From: an uncultured Bacteriovorax sp.
GTDB taxonomy: Bacteria; Bdellovibrionota; Bacteriovoracia; Bacteriovoracales; Bacteriovoracaceae
Length of the DNA: 64,000 bases
Direction: 5' to 3'
Assembly (NCBI GenBank): GCA_946481315.1
Contig: CAMLMH010000004.1
Coordinates: forward strand, 185,391 to 249,390
This document shows, piece by piece, positions 52,613-62,398 of the stretch. The first letter of the stretch is position 1. Each line of letters begins with the position of its first letter. Both the position numbers and the translations under genes were made by a program. Below the pieces are notes generated by a model that was given only the letters and a program-made list of their open reading frames with translations, was not told the DNA's origin and searched no databases.

Positions 52613-55600
52613 ATGAATACTGCGAATACGACTATGAAAAACTTTAAGAAACTTCCCTTCGATCCGACTAAACTAAAAAGAGAGTTAACGAAATATTATA
52701 TTTCTTCAACGGAAGCTGAGCAGCGGGAAATGCTAAAGGCAGTTGGCCTCAAGGATCTCAAAGATCTCTACTCTCACATTCCGGCCGACGTGCAGTTTGA
52801 CCGCGCTCCGTTTGTGACAGAAGAGCTCGCTTACGATGATCTGATTGCTCACATGGAAACTCTCGCCGCTAAAAATAAAGTGAAGACATCTTTCATCGGC
52901 GATGGTCTGAAAAATTATAAAGTGCAGGACATTGTTCCCTATGTCTGCGATCTGCGCGGACTGACAACGGCCTACACTCCTTACCAGCCGGAGCGCTCTC
53001 AGGGAACTCTGCAGACGCTGTGGATTTATTCTTCCACACTTTCTATGCTGACAGGATTTGAGGCGATCAATGCTTCTTTCTATGACCGCTCGACAACGCT
53101 TTATGAAGCCATCATGACCGCAACGAGAATTGTTAAAAATACAAAAACCGCTCTGGTCTGTGAATCCCTTTATCCGGGCGACATTGAAGTGTTAAAAACT
53201 CAGGCCATGGGAACGGGGTATAAAATCATCACGATTCCAACAGACAAAGAAACCGGAATCACGGACATCAACCTCGCCCGCAAAATGGCCCAGGAAATTG
53301 GGTCAGATCTTGCGTGTATCGCTTTCCCGCAAGTCAACAACTACGGAAACCTCGAAGACGTTCACTCACTTACAGACCTGTGTTCTGAATTAAAAATTCA
53401 GTCCATTGCGATTATCGACCCGATCCTTTTAGCGACTGAAGGACTTATTCCTCCGGTCGAATACGGCTCTAATCAGCAAGGCTGTAATATGATCGTGGGC
53501 GAAGGACAACACCTGGCCATTGGACCAAATTTTGGAGGTCCTGGTCTGGGAATTTTCGGAATTCGCTTCAACGACAAAAACAAAATGGATATTCGTCAAA
53601 CAGCAGGTCGTTTTGTCGGTCGTGCTAAAGACATTAACGGCAAAGACGCTCTATGCATGGTTTTATCAACCAGAGAACAACATATCAGAAGAGAAAAAGC
53701 GACTTCGAACATCTGTTCTAACCAGTCCTTCATCGCTTCTGCGGCCGGAGCAGCTATCTTGGCCCGCGGTGAAGAAGGAATGACGGAAGCGGCCCTGGCC
53801 GGACGTGACTATGCTCTGCAAATGGCCCAGGTTCTGACTCAGTTTAAAGGTGTGAAACTCGCCTTCCCTTCAACGCCTTTCTACAATGAATTTGTGCTTG
53901 AACTTCCCATGAAAGTTTCTGAACTGCAAAAGAAAGCCCAAGCGGCCAACATTCAGCTGGGTATTGATGTGAGTGACCGTCTAAAAGACGGCCGCAACTT
54001 ATTGCTGCTTTCTTTCTTTGACGTGCATACAGATGAAGACCTGGAAAAACTGGAGACCTTTTTCACCAGTAACTTTGAAGCACTGGAAAACGACGACTTC
54101 CTTCCGGAAATTCCTGAAAATTTCCTGCGCAAAACTCCAGTTGGACTTCCGTCATTTGATTCTACAGAATTAAAGTCATTTTATAAACGCCTGGCCGATC
54201 TGAACGTTTCTCCAGACGACAATATCTACCCTCTTGGTTCATGTACGATGAAGTACAATCCCTACATCAACGACTGGGCCGCTGGACTTCGCGGTTTCAC
54301 TGATGTGCATCCGCAGGCACCAGTAGAAGACGTTCAGGGTTCACTGGAAGTTCTCTACAACATTCAGGAAATGTTTAAATCCATCACCGGCCTTCCGGCC
54401 GTCACCACTCAGCCGGTTGCAGGTGCTCAGGGTGAATTAGTTGGTCTTAAACTCTTCCAGGGCTATCACCGTGACCGCGGAGAAGAGGCCACTCGTGATA
54501 TCGTTCTTATTCCGCGTTCAGCTCACGGAACAAATCCAGCGACAGCTACAATGGCCGGCTTTGAAACGAAAATGGTTGACGGTGTTCAATACGGAATTGT
54601 CATTATCGAAGCAGACAATCACGGACACATTGATTTCAATCAGCTTAAACATGAAATCGAAAAATACAATAAACGTATTGCCGGTGTGATGGTGACAAAT
54701 CCCAACACCTCCGGTCTTTTTGAAGAGCGCTTTAAAGAAATGAGTGATCTAATCCACGGTGTGGGCGGTCTGGTCTATATGGACGGGGCGAACATGAATG
54801 CGATTGCCGGATGGATTGATCTCAATAAAATGGGTGTCGATGCCGTTCACAATAACCTGCATAAGACCTGGACAATTCCGCATGGTGGTGGTGGACCAGG
54901 TGACGGAATCGTGGCCGTTTCTCATCGTCTGGTTGATTATCTGCCGGGCATTCAGGTGGTAAAAAATGGCGAAAAATTTGATGTGGAGAGAGCTCCGAAA
55001 TCAATCGGTTCGTTTCATCGCCATATGGGGAACTTTGCCCATAAAGTCCGTGCCTACACTTACATTAAAGCATTAGGCGGAAACGGAACTCGTCAGATGT
55101 CAGCAGTTGCTGTTTTATCTGCACGCTACTTATATGAAAAATGTAAAACAATATATCCATCTCTTCCGGAAAACTGTGAAGACGTGCCTCGTATGCACGA
55201 ATTTATTCTGACAATTTCCAAAGACACATTTGATCGCATTGAAAAAGGCGGAACTCCTAAGGCCCAGGCGATTGCAAAAATCGGAAAACTCTTCTTAGAT
55301 TTCGGTCTCCACGCTCCGACAGTTGCTTTCCCGGAAATTTACGGACTCATGATTGAGCCGACTGAATCTTATAGCTTGGCCGAACTCGATCGTTTCGTAG
55401 AAGTCGTTAAGGCCATCCATTCACTGATCAACGAAACTCCGCATGTGTTGACAACGGCCCCTCACTTCACTCCGGTTAAAAAAGTTGATGAAGTTGAGGC
55501 CAATAAAAATCTGACGTTCATGGAAGTGCTCAAAACTCTTCCGGGCCTCTACGAGAATAAAATCGATCCGATTAAACTCTCAACGATGAATATTGCCGAT

Positions 55601-55645
55601 GTATGCAGTGAAATTCAAAAAGCGCATGCTCTAAGTAAAGCTTAA
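52613..55645 (+). CDS. gcvP: Glycine dehydrogenase (decarboxylating), P-protein
   Basis: 1010 residues. The N-terminal half (about 20-490) is like the GcvPA subunit: YYISSTEAEQREMLKAVGL, AYTPYQPERSQGTLQTLW. The C-terminal half is like GcvPB with the PLP lysine in NNLHKTWTIPHGGGGPGDG. It decarboxylates glycine and passes the aminomethyl group to H-protein. A single-chain P-protein is normally about 950 residues; here the halves look closer to the two-subunit type, suggesting a fusion. gcvT and gcvH are not adjacent. Confidence 0.92.
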   Translation: MNTANTTMKNFKKLPFDPTKLKRELTKYYISSTEAEQREMLKAVGLKDLKDLYSHIPADVQFDRAPFVTEELAYDDLIAHMETLAAKNKVKTSFIGDGLKNYKVQDIVPYVCDLRGLTTAYTPYQPERSQGTLQTLWIYSSTLSMLTGFEAINASFYDRSTTLYEAIMTATRIVKNTKTALVCESLYPGDIEVLKTQAMGTGYKIITIPTDKETGITDINLARKMAQEIGSDLACIAFPQVNNYGNLEDVHSLTDLCSELKIQSIAIIDPILLATEGLIPPVEYGSNQQGCNMIVGEGQHLAIGPNFGGPGLGIFGIRFNDKNKMDIRQTAGRFVGRAKDINGKDALCMVLSTREQHIRREKATSNICSNQSFIASAAGAAILARGEEGMTEAALAGRDYALQMAQVLTQFKGVKLAFPSTPFYNEFVLELPMKVSELQKKAQAANIQLGIDVSDRLKDGRNLLLLSFFDVHTDEDLEKLETFFTSNFEALENDDFLPEIPENFLRKTPVGLPSFDSTELKSFYKRLADLNVSPDDNIYPLGSCTMKYNPYINDWAAGLRGFTDVHPQAPVEDVQGSLEVLYNIQEMFKSITGLPAVTTQPVAGAQGELVGLKLFQGYHRDRGEEATRDIVLIPRSAHGTNPATATMAGFETKMVDGVQYGIVIIEADNHGHIDFNQLKHEIEKYNKRIAGVMVTNPNTSGLFEERFKEMSDLIHGVGGLVYMDGANMNAIAGWIDLNKMGVDAVHNNLHKTWTIPHGGGGPGDGIVAVSHRLVDYLPGIQVVKNGEKFDVERAPKSIGSFHRHMGNFAHKVRAYTYIKALGGNGTRQMSAVAVLSARYLYEKCKTIYPSLPENCEDVPRMHEFILTISKDTFDRIEKGGTPKAQAIAKIGKLFLDFGLHAPTVAFPEIYGLMIEPTESYSLAELDRFVEVVKAIHSLINETPHVLTTAPHFTPVKKVDEVEANKNLTFMEVLKTLPGLYENKIDPIKLSTMNIADVCSEIQKAHALSKA

Positions 55646-55648
55646 TAA

Positions 55649-55688
55649 AAAAAGGCCTTCGTCTATTTTTTTGGACGAAGGCCTTTTT
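55649..55688. terminator. Bidirectional terminator between gcvP and nucleotidase genes
   Basis: A 15-bp perfect stem AAAAAGGCCTTCGTC / GACGAAGGCCTTTTT with a 10-nt T-rich loop; works on both strands. Confidence 0.9.
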
Positions 55689-55696
55689 GTTTCGTT

Positions 55697-57253
55697 TTAC
55701 TCCAGCGTGTATTCAGGAAAGTAAAACGAATGATTCTCTTCGGAAATTTTACGGAATGCTCTTGTGTCATTGCGCAACTTTTCTTCCAATGTCTGCCAAA
55801 TTTTGTGTTCGGTTCTTTTTGGATCCCGAAGAATTATTTTTGTTTTCGGTGATATTTCTATCGCTCCTCTGACAATTCCTTCAGTGAAAGCCACTTTGTA
55901 TTCCTTGAAAGGATTAATTTTTTTGCCGTTGATTCGGGCGGAAGCGACCTTAGATCCAAACGGAGTGCGGATCCAGTCAATAGTCATACCGGAAAACGAA
56001 AGTGGCTGGCCAAAATGTGCCAGTGTTTCACACACTGTTTTAAGTAATGAACCACTGACTTTTGTTGTATAAATATTCCAGCCGTAAACATCGCTTAGTT
56101 CAAAAGCGCGGGGAATAGAGTTAATCAGATCGCGACGGGTAATATCCCCGATCGGATAATTTTCACCATTCATACTCGAGACGTGCATGGCCACATCAGA
56201 ATTCGTTTTCTCACGGAGAGCATCCGCGATGAAATAGGCCCATTTACGTGATCCTGACTTATCGTCTTCTTCCAGTTCGGACTCTGCAATCTTTTCTTCC
56301 AGCCATTCCTGACCGTAGAGATCGTTGAGTTCTTCGTCAGCAATACGAACCATTTCTTTAATTTGCGGGTCTTCGGCCTGATAACGGACCGGAACTAATT
56401 CGTAAGAGACAACTTTGAGCGGTTTTCCTTTTTCCAGATCCACAATGATGCGACCGAGGAATTTTCCGTGGAACCCCGCCTGGACTACCGGAACATCGAC
56501 TTTGCGGCGGTTTTGTTCATACACAGGTTCATGCAAGGCCGTGTGCGAATGTCCACCGACAATAAGATCGATATGATTTGTTTTGGAAGCCAGTTTAAGA
56601 TCGCGATTGACTCCGATATGAGTGACGGCAAAGATGAAATCATTATTGCGATTTTTCAAAATACGTTCATAATTTTGTGCGGATTTTATTGGATTTGTAA
56701 TGCGGCTTCCTTCCAGAGTCCAGCTATAGAAGAAATCGCTGGTCGTAAGACCTAAAATAGCGATTTTCATCCCGTCGATAGATAGTTCTTTATACGGCTT
56801 CAGACTTTTACGGATATTTTCATTGGCGTAGGACGGTTTAATGTTGGCACCTAAGAGAGCAAAGTTGAGATCAATGCGACCTAAAACTTCATCTAGTCCA
56901 CGGGCCCCCATCAGGTAGTCATGGTTTCCTAAAACGACAGCATCGTATCCCATACTATTGTGGACTTCGAAACTTTTGAGTCCTTTGTCGGCCATGTAAT
57001 AAATATTTCCTTCAAGGAAATCTCCGCCATCCAGAGTAATAGTCTTAATACCATCGCTTGCTGCTTTTTCTCGGTAATAATCCATCAGACCTTTCATTCT
57101 GGATGAACCGCCCTCATTTTTATTGTGATGAGTACTATCTAAGAAAGAGTGGGTATCGTTGGTATGCAGGATTTGCACAAGTTTTGCCTGCGCACTGCCG
57201 GCCAGGAGAGACAATAAGAGGAGCATTCCCTTTATGCTTACGCTTTTAAACAT
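55697..57253 (-). CDS. Secreted 5'-nucleotidase/metallophosphatase, UshA family
   Basis: 518 residues. A signal peptide (MFKSVSIKGMLLLLSLLAGS) precedes the metallophosphatase domain: LVQILHTNDTHS, DGGDFLEGN, VLGNHDYLMG, THIGVN and VGGHSHTAL, giving all metal ligands. The 5'-nucleotidase C-terminal domain lies at about 330-490 and supplies substrate stacking. Exported enzymes of this type dephosphorylate extracellular nucleotides. This would suit an organism that scavenges nucleotides from lysed cells. Sugar-phosphate or cyclic-nucleotide substrates are alternatives. Confidence 0.88.
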   Translation of the reverse strand: MFKSVSIKGMLLLLSLLAGSAQAKLVQILHTNDTHSFLDSTHHNKNEGGSSRMKGLMDYYREKAASDGIKTITLDGGDFLEGNIYYMADKGLKSFEVHNSMGYDAVVLGNHDYLMGARGLDEVLGRIDLNFALLGANIKPSYANENIRKSLKPYKELSIDGMKIAILGLTTSDFFYSWTLEGSRITNPIKSAQNYERILKNRNNDFIFAVTHIGVNRDLKLASKTNHIDLIVGGHSHTALHEPVYEQNRRKVDVPVVQAGFHGKFLGRIIVDLEKGKPLKVVSYELVPVRYQAEDPQIKEMVRIADEELNDLYGQEWLEEKIAESELEEDDKSGSRKWAYFIADALREKTNSDVAMHVSSMNGENYPIGDITRRDLINSIPRAFELSDVYGWNIYTTKVSGSLLKTVCETLAHFGQPLSFSGMTIDWIRTPFGSKVASARINGKKINPFKEYKVAFTEGIVRGAIEISPKTKIILRDPKRTEHKIWQTLEEKLRNDTRAFRKISEENHSFYFPEYTLE

Positions 57254-57448
57254 CGAAAACCTCTGGTTAGGTAATGGGTAAGATTGCCTGACCTTTCGAC
57301 ATTATCGGGAGTTGATTAAACTAATTGGGGCAAGATTAAATCTGAGAGGATTAAACGGGAAAAAAATGCTGTTTTTTGGCCCGAGTCATGGTAAAAAAAA
57401 CGCAATTTTCATTATTTTCGGCGATTCATTATTCAGGGCCCTCAGCAC

Positions 57449-59053
57449 ATGTTAGAAACACAAAATCAGCGTTGTACTTTTGCTATTATTTCCCATCCCG
57501 ATGCGGGTAAGACAACCATGACCGAAAAGCTCCTTTGGTTTGGTCAGGTAATCAGAGAAACCGGAAAGGTTAAGGCCAAAGACGGAAATTATGCCAAGTC
57601 CGACTGGATGGAAATTGAAAAGGAGCGTGGGATTTCTATTTCGTCCTCTGTGATGAGTTTTCCTTACAACCAAAGGGCCATGCATTTACTCGATACTCCG
57701 GGCCACAAAGATTTCTCGGAGGACACGTATCGCACACTGACCGCAGTTGAATCCGTTCTTATGATGATCGACTCCGCTAAAGGGGTTGAAGCTCAGACGA
57801 TAAAACTAATGGAAGTCTGTCGCATGCGCGACACCCCGATAGTAACGTTCATGAATAAATATGACCGTGAGGCCATGGATCCATTTGCGCTTTTAGAAAA
57901 CGTAGAAAAAATTCTTAATATTCAATGCGTGCCGATGACCTGGCCGATTGGATCCGGTGTGGACTTTAAGGGTGTCTATGATTTGCGAACTAAACAAATC
58001 ATGAGCTTTAAAGATGCTAAAGATCCTTTTAACCCGACAATTATCGATGCGACTGATCTGGATTCTCCAGCTGTTAAAAATTTTATTGGAGAGCGTTTAT
58101 TAGAAACTTTAAAAGAAGAACTCGAACTCGTTGGCGCCATGATCAGCGATTTTTCGAAGGAAGAATTTCTGCACGGAATTCAGTCTCCGGTTTTCTTTGG
58201 ATCCGCTCTTAATAATTTCGGTGTTAAAGAAACTCTGGATATGATTTCCGGCAACTCTCCGGGTCCTAAGCCTCGGGAAGTAAAACTTGCTCCTTTTGAG
58301 TCTGATTCCAAAACACTTATGGTTGATCCGGAAACAACTTCCGAATTTACCGGCTTTATTTTTAAGATACAGGCCAACATGGATAAAAAACACCGCGACC
58401 GTATCGCCTTCTTGCGTGTGTGTTCCGGAAAGTTTGTCCGCAACCAGAAAATCTATCATGTTCGTTCGGACAAAGAATTAAAGATCGCTACTCCCCTTAT
58501 GTTTCAGGCCCAGGACCGGGAGATTACCGAAGAAGCTTATCCTGGGGATATCATCGGATTACATGATAACGGAAAATTTCAAATTGGTGATACCTTCACT
58601 GAAAAATCCAAATTCATGTTTACCGGAATTCCAAACTTTGCTCCCGAAATTTTCAATAAAGTTGTTTTAAAAGATCCAATGAAAGCAAAACAGCTTGAAA
58701 AAGGTCTGCAGCAGCTCTCGGAAGAAGGAACGGTTCAGCTTTTCACCCGTCACAGTACCGGTGAGAAAATTTTGGGCGCAGTAGGGGCCCTGCAGTTTGA
58801 AGTCGTCAAATACCGCCTGGAAGATGAATACAACGTTAATGCCGATTATGAAGGCTACAATTTTGTCGGCGTTCGCTGGCTGAAGTTTGAAAATGAAAAA
58901 GAACAGGACAAATTCCTTGCAAGTAACAGCTCCAACATCTGTTACGACCATAAAAAGAGAATGTGCTTTTCCGTTCGTTCGGAATGGGACCTGAAGCTCG
59001 TTATGGAAAAAAATCCCAAAGTAGAATTTTTCAAAAACTCTGATTACCGCTAA
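57449..59053 (+). CDS. prfC: Peptide chain release factor 3
   Basis: 534 residues. G-domain motifs are AIISHPDAGKTTMTEKLLWFG, KERGISISSSVMSF, LLDTPGHKDF and MNKYDREAMDP. The C-terminal domains match RF3, not EF-G: LMFQAQDREITEEAYPGDIIG and AVGALQFEVVKYRLEDEY. RF3 is the GTPase that removes RF1/RF2 after termination. A 195-bp gap upstream holds its promoter, though none stands out. It heads a run of rightward genes involved in RNA and translation. Confidence 0.95.
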   Translation: MLETQNQRCTFAIISHPDAGKTTMTEKLLWFGQVIRETGKVKAKDGNYAKSDWMEIEKERGISISSSVMSFPYNQRAMHLLDTPGHKDFSEDTYRTLTAVESVLMMIDSAKGVEAQTIKLMEVCRMRDTPIVTFMNKYDREAMDPFALLENVEKILNIQCVPMTWPIGSGVDFKGVYDLRTKQIMSFKDAKDPFNPTIIDATDLDSPAVKNFIGERLLETLKEELELVGAMISDFSKEEFLHGIQSPVFFGSALNNFGVKETLDMISGNSPGPKPREVKLAPFESDSKTLMVDPETTSEFTGFIFKIQANMDKKHRDRIAFLRVCSGKFVRNQKIYHVRSDKELKIATPLMFQAQDREITEEAYPGDIIGLHDNGKFQIGDTFTEKSKFMFTGIPNFAPEIFNKVVLKDPMKAKQLEKGLQQLSEEGTVQLFTRHSTGEKILGAVGALQFEVVKYRLEDEYNVNADYEGYNFVGVRWLKFENEKEQDKFLASNSSNICYDHKKRMCFSVRSEWDLKLVMEKNPKVEFFKNSDYR

Positions 59054-59063
59054 GAGGACAAAG

Positions 59064-59588
59064 ATGACAGCAGAACTTGCTCTCAAAGATATCATTGGTT
59101 GCCCACAGGCCTTCCTCACTGATTTATTTCAGCGCCTGGAGGACATTGAACTTAATCTGGAAAAGTACCCACTCGATCATATCTGTTACCGGGTTGAATC
59201 TCTTGAAGAATATGAAACCAAAAAAAATCAGCTTAAAGCGTTTGGTGAAATGCTGATTGAAAGTGCGGTCAACGGTCGTCCGATTGCCACTTTTAAACTG
59301 AAAAGTCCGATCGAATTTAAAAACCGCAAGATTGATCTTATCGAGCTTCCGGCCCCGAAACCAGGTCATGCCTATAAAAGCGGACTCGAGCACGCAGAAT
59401 TTGTGACCAAAGAACCGCTGCAGAAAATTGTCGAAAAATATCCTCAATATGCTTTTGAAGTTTTTGGTATACATAAAAAAGTTAATGCCGACATTACCCT
59501 TAAATTGGGTGATTACTGCATTCGCTTTCATAATCAGCCATTAGATGAAGTCATTAAACTTGAAAAACAAATGAACCGGAAAAAATAA
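59064..59588 (+). CDS. yecM: YecM-like protein (VOC-fold)
   Basis: 174 residues. The pattern PLDHICYRV, INGRPI-type VNGRPIATFKL, LIELPAPKPG, LEHAEFV and a C-terminal LKLGDYCIRFH follows E. coli YecM, a structurally known VOC-like protein with a bound metal in some homologues. Biochemical function is not established. It is 10 bp after prfC and its stop overlaps the next start by one base. Confidence 0.75.
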   Translation: MTAELALKDIIGCPQAFLTDLFQRLEDIELNLEKYPLDHICYRVESLEEYETKKNQLKAFGEMLIESAVNGRPIATFKLKSPIEFKNRKIDLIELPAPKPGHAYKSGLEHAEFVTKEPLQKIVEKYPQYAFEVFGIHKKVNADITLKLGDYCIRFHNQPLDEVIKLEKQMNRKK

Positions 59589-60526
59589 TGGCCGATCTCG
59601 CTACCATTCAAAACCGACTGGAAAAAAACTATAAACACAGATTGAAATGGGCACGACGGGAAAATCTGGAAGCTTTTCGTCTGTATGAAAAAGACATTCC
59701 TGAATTTCCTTTCATCGTAGATGTCTATAAAGACTATGCGGTCATTTACGAAAAACGGGACGAAGAAATTGATGCAGAAAAATTCAGTCATTTTGAATTT
59801 ATCATTTCAGCTGTCAAAAATGTCCTGAAACTGCCGGAAGAAAAAGTCGTCATCAAATCCCGCTTTCGCCAAAAAGGTTCCACCCAATACACAAAGCTGG
59901 AAGAAAAAAACGAATTTTTCCCGGTCAAAGAATATGCGGCCAGTTTTCTGATTAATCTGCATGACTATCTGGACACCGGCCTGTTTCTCGATCATCGCCC
60001 CCTTCGTCAGATTGTCTATAAATCTTCTCCTGATAAAAAAGTCCTTAACCTCTTTTCATATACCGGCTCAATCAGCGTCATGGCCGCACTGGGCGGAGCT
60101 TCGAAAGTTACTTCCGTGGATATGTCACAAACCTATCAGGACTGGGCGAGACGGAATTTTGAGCTCAATCAGATCCCGCTGGATAAACATCTCTTTATTA
60201 CGGAAAGTGCGCTGGACTGGCTTCCTAAGGCCTCTCAGCGTTTCGACCTGATCATCCTGGACCCACCGACGTTTTCCAACTCTAAAAAAATGGATGAAGA
60301 TTTTGAAGTTGAAAAGGATCAGGTTTTCCTCGTTAAAGAATGCCTGCGCTTACTTGCTCCCGACGGAGTACTGTATTTTTCCAATAATAAACGTAAATTT
60401 AAAATTGATCCGGAGATTGAAACAGGGGCCATTGTCACAGACATAACTCAAAAAACAATTCCGGAAGATTACCGGGATACGAAAATTCATCATTGCTTTA
60501 AAATCACTCATAAGGAGAAAAAATGA
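59588..60526 (+). CDS. 23S rRNA methyltransferase, RlmK-like (stand-alone)
   Basis: 312 residues. The N-terminal NRLEKNYKHRLKWARREN is a PUA-less RlmK-type start, then a SAM fold: VLNLFSYTGSISVMAALGGA, VDMSQTYQDWARRNFELNQ, ILDPPTFSNSKKM and YFSNNKRKFKID. This equals the C-terminal half of E. coli RlmKL, which makes m7G2069. Here it is a separate gene with no RlmL half beside it. It overlaps the helicase gene by 4 bp. RlmI is the alternative label but lacks its PUA domain here. Confidence 0.8.
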   Translation: MADLATIQNRLEKNYKHRLKWARRENLEAFRLYEKDIPEFPFIVDVYKDYAVIYEKRDEEIDAEKFSHFEFIISAVKNVLKLPEEKVVIKSRFRQKGSTQYTKLEEKNEFFPVKEYAASFLINLHDYLDTGLFLDHRPLRQIVYKSSPDKKVLNLFSYTGSISVMAALGGASKVTSVDMSQTYQDWARRNFELNQIPLDKHLFITESALDWLPKASQRFDLIILDPPTFSNSKKMDEDFEVEKDQVFLVKECLRLLAPDGVLYFSNNKRKFKIDPEIETGAIVTDITQKTIPEDYRDTKIHHCFKITHKEKK

Positions 60527-61662
60527 AATTCCATGAGTCGATTGAAAAGTCTCTGGCAGAAATGAAAATCACTTCCTGGACAAAGATTCAGGAACTCGCT
60601 ATCCCACCGGTGCTGGAAGGCCGGGATGTGATTGCCCTATCAGAAACAGGCAGTGGAAAAACGCTCGCCTATCTTTTGCCGCTTTTAAACAGCATCATCG
60701 GCAAACCTAAAAGACCGACTCGCCTTTTGATTATCACTCCGACAAAAGAACTCGCTGAACAGATTGTCTCTGTCGCCAAAAAAGCGGCCCGCCATACAAC
60801 TCTACTTTCAATGAGTCTCTACGGCGGAAAAAGTCATAGTGAACAAGTCAGAGACCTGAAAAATGGGGTTCATCTGATCGTCGCCTGCCCCGGGCGTCTC
60901 GTTGACCATATTGAAAAAGAGACCATAGACCTCTCCGGAATTGAAACTGTTGTGCTGGATGAAGCAGACCAGCTGATGGACATGGGATTTCTTCCGCATA
61001 TTGAAAAGGCCATGGCCGCTACCAGTGAAAGAAAACAGACTCTGCTTTTTTCCGCAACGATGAGTGATGAAGTCAAAGACCTTGCCTCCCAGTTTCTGCG
61101 TGATCCGATGACCGTTTTTCATGAGGCCAATCAGACAAAGGCCACTATTGTTGAACTCTTTTGTCCTGTTGCAAAAGAGCTTCGCTATTCTTTTTTGCGT
61201 TTTCTGCTGAAGCATTACAAAATCAAATCCTGCATTATCTTCACGAAAACCAAAGAAGAAGCACGTGAATTAAATCAGGCCCTACTTGCCGACAAGTATA
61301 AGGCCGCGGTGCTGGAAGGTGATATGACCACCCACCAACGCAAAAAATCACTGATGGGATTGAAAGAAAAAACCATCAACATTCTGGTGGCCACAGATAT
61401 TGCTTCCCGCGGACTGGATGTTCCTCACGTCTCTCACGTGATCAACTTCAATCCTCCGTTAGACAGTGAAGCGTACGTTCACCGCATCGGACGCACGGCC
61501 AGACATGATCAAAACGGACTGGCCATTAGTCTATATTTGCCTGATGAAAAAGAAGATCTGGAAGAAATTCTCCATAAATTAGGCAAAAAACTGGTTCCAA
61601 AAAAAGAAAAAGAATTCAATTACGCTTTAAAAATCAACAAGAAAACTACCCGAGTCCTTTAG
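60523..61662 (+). CDS. DEAD-box RNA helicase
   Basis: 379 residues. The Q motif is WTKIQELAIPPVLEGRDV, Walker A SETGSGKT, DEAD box VLDEADQLMDMGF, SAT at 190s, and the C-terminal helicase motifs VATDIASRGLDVPHV and YVHRIGRTAR. It is a minimal RhlE/SrmB-like enzyme without an extra RNA-binding tail. Coupled to the rRNA methyltransferase by a 4-bp overlap, so ribosome assembly or RNA turnover is likely. Confidence 0.92.
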   Translation: MKFHESIEKSLAEMKITSWTKIQELAIPPVLEGRDVIALSETGSGKTLAYLLPLLNSIIGKPKRPTRLLIITPTKELAEQIVSVAKKAARHTTLLSMSLYGGKSHSEQVRDLKNGVHLIVACPGRLVDHIEKETIDLSGIETVVLDEADQLMDMGFLPHIEKAMAATSERKQTLLFSATMSDEVKDLASQFLRDPMTVFHEANQTKATIVELFCPVAKELRYSFLRFLLKHYKIKSCIIFTKTKEEARELNQALLADKYKAAVLEGDMTTHQRKKSLMGLKEKTINILVATDIASRGLDVPHVSHVINFNPPLDSEAYVHRIGRTARHDQNGLAISLYLPDEKEDLEEILHKLGKKLVPKKEKEFNYALKINKKTTRVL

Positions 61663-61720
61663 TCAAAAAAAGTAAGGATTTATCTTTTTATAAAGGGCCT
61701 CTCTCACCCATTTTAAAATG

Positions 61721-61729
61721 TGCTATACT
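61721..61729 (+). promoter_or_regulatory. Extended -10 promoter placing the start at the HNH ATG
   Basis: TGC-TATACT (TATACT at 61724-61729) is a good extended -10. Transcription would begin about 61736-61737, at the first base of the following start codon. No good -35 and no ribosome site are present. Confidence 0.6.
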
Positions 61730-61736
61730 TTTTTTA

Positions 61737-62249
61737 ATGAGAACGTTGCTCCTCGACTGCAACTATTTTCCCGTTAAAATTATCAGCTGGCAAAAGGCCA
61801 TGATCCTCTTATTGACCGGAAGGGCCGAGGTCATAGACGAGTACCAGGACAAACTTATCCGCACCGTCTCCACCGCTTATCGACTCCCTAAAGTTCTGCG
61901 CCTTTTCCAAAAACATCAACTCTCACTCAATGTTAAGTTCACCCGCATGAATGTTTTTTTTCGCGATCAGTTTCAATGCCAGTATTGCTCTATAAAATTG
62001 CCAGTGTGTGAACTGACTTTTGATCACGTTGTTCCCGTCTCCTGTAATGGGGCCACGAGCTGGGAAAATGTCGTTACCTGCTGCAAACCCTGCAACTTCA
62101 AAAAAGGATCTCAAAGCCTGAAGGCCTCAGGCATGAAGCTGCTGCGTCCTCCCCGAAAACCACGCTGGTCACCGGAACTTTGTCTGCGCCTGACTGATGA
62201 CGATCCGATTGAATGGTGGGATTTTTTTCCTAAAAAACTTGCTTCCTGA
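61737..62249 (+). CDS. HNH endonuclease
   Basis: 170 residues. The HNH core is FQCQYCSIKLPVCELTFDHV, then NGATSWENVVTCCKPCNFKKG: two CxxC zinc pairs with the catalytic His in DHVVP. The N-terminus (LLLDCNYFPVKIISWQKAMILL) matches the group of small chromosomal HNH proteins often annotated near housekeeping genes. Its biological role is unclear; mobile-element or phage origin is not indicated. It is probably expressed from a leaderless mRNA. Confidence 0.88.
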   Translation: MRTLLLDCNYFPVKIISWQKAMILLLTGRAEVIDEYQDKLIRTVSTAYRLPKVLRLFQKHQLSLNVKFTRMNVFFRDQFQCQYCSIKLPVCELTFDHVVPVSCNGATSWENVVTCCKPCNFKKGSQSLKASGMKLLRPPRKPRWSPELCLRLTDDDPIEWWDFFPKKLAS

Positions 62250-62398
62250 GGCCTAAATTCCCCCAACTGCCTCTAATATCTGACACTTAAATTTAATTTC
62301 GTCTCAGATGCCATGAGTGGTGCTCTGGTAAAGATTCAATATTTCTCATTTTAATTATATCTTTTTTTTGTTTATGGATTACCATTTAAAATAGGTCC

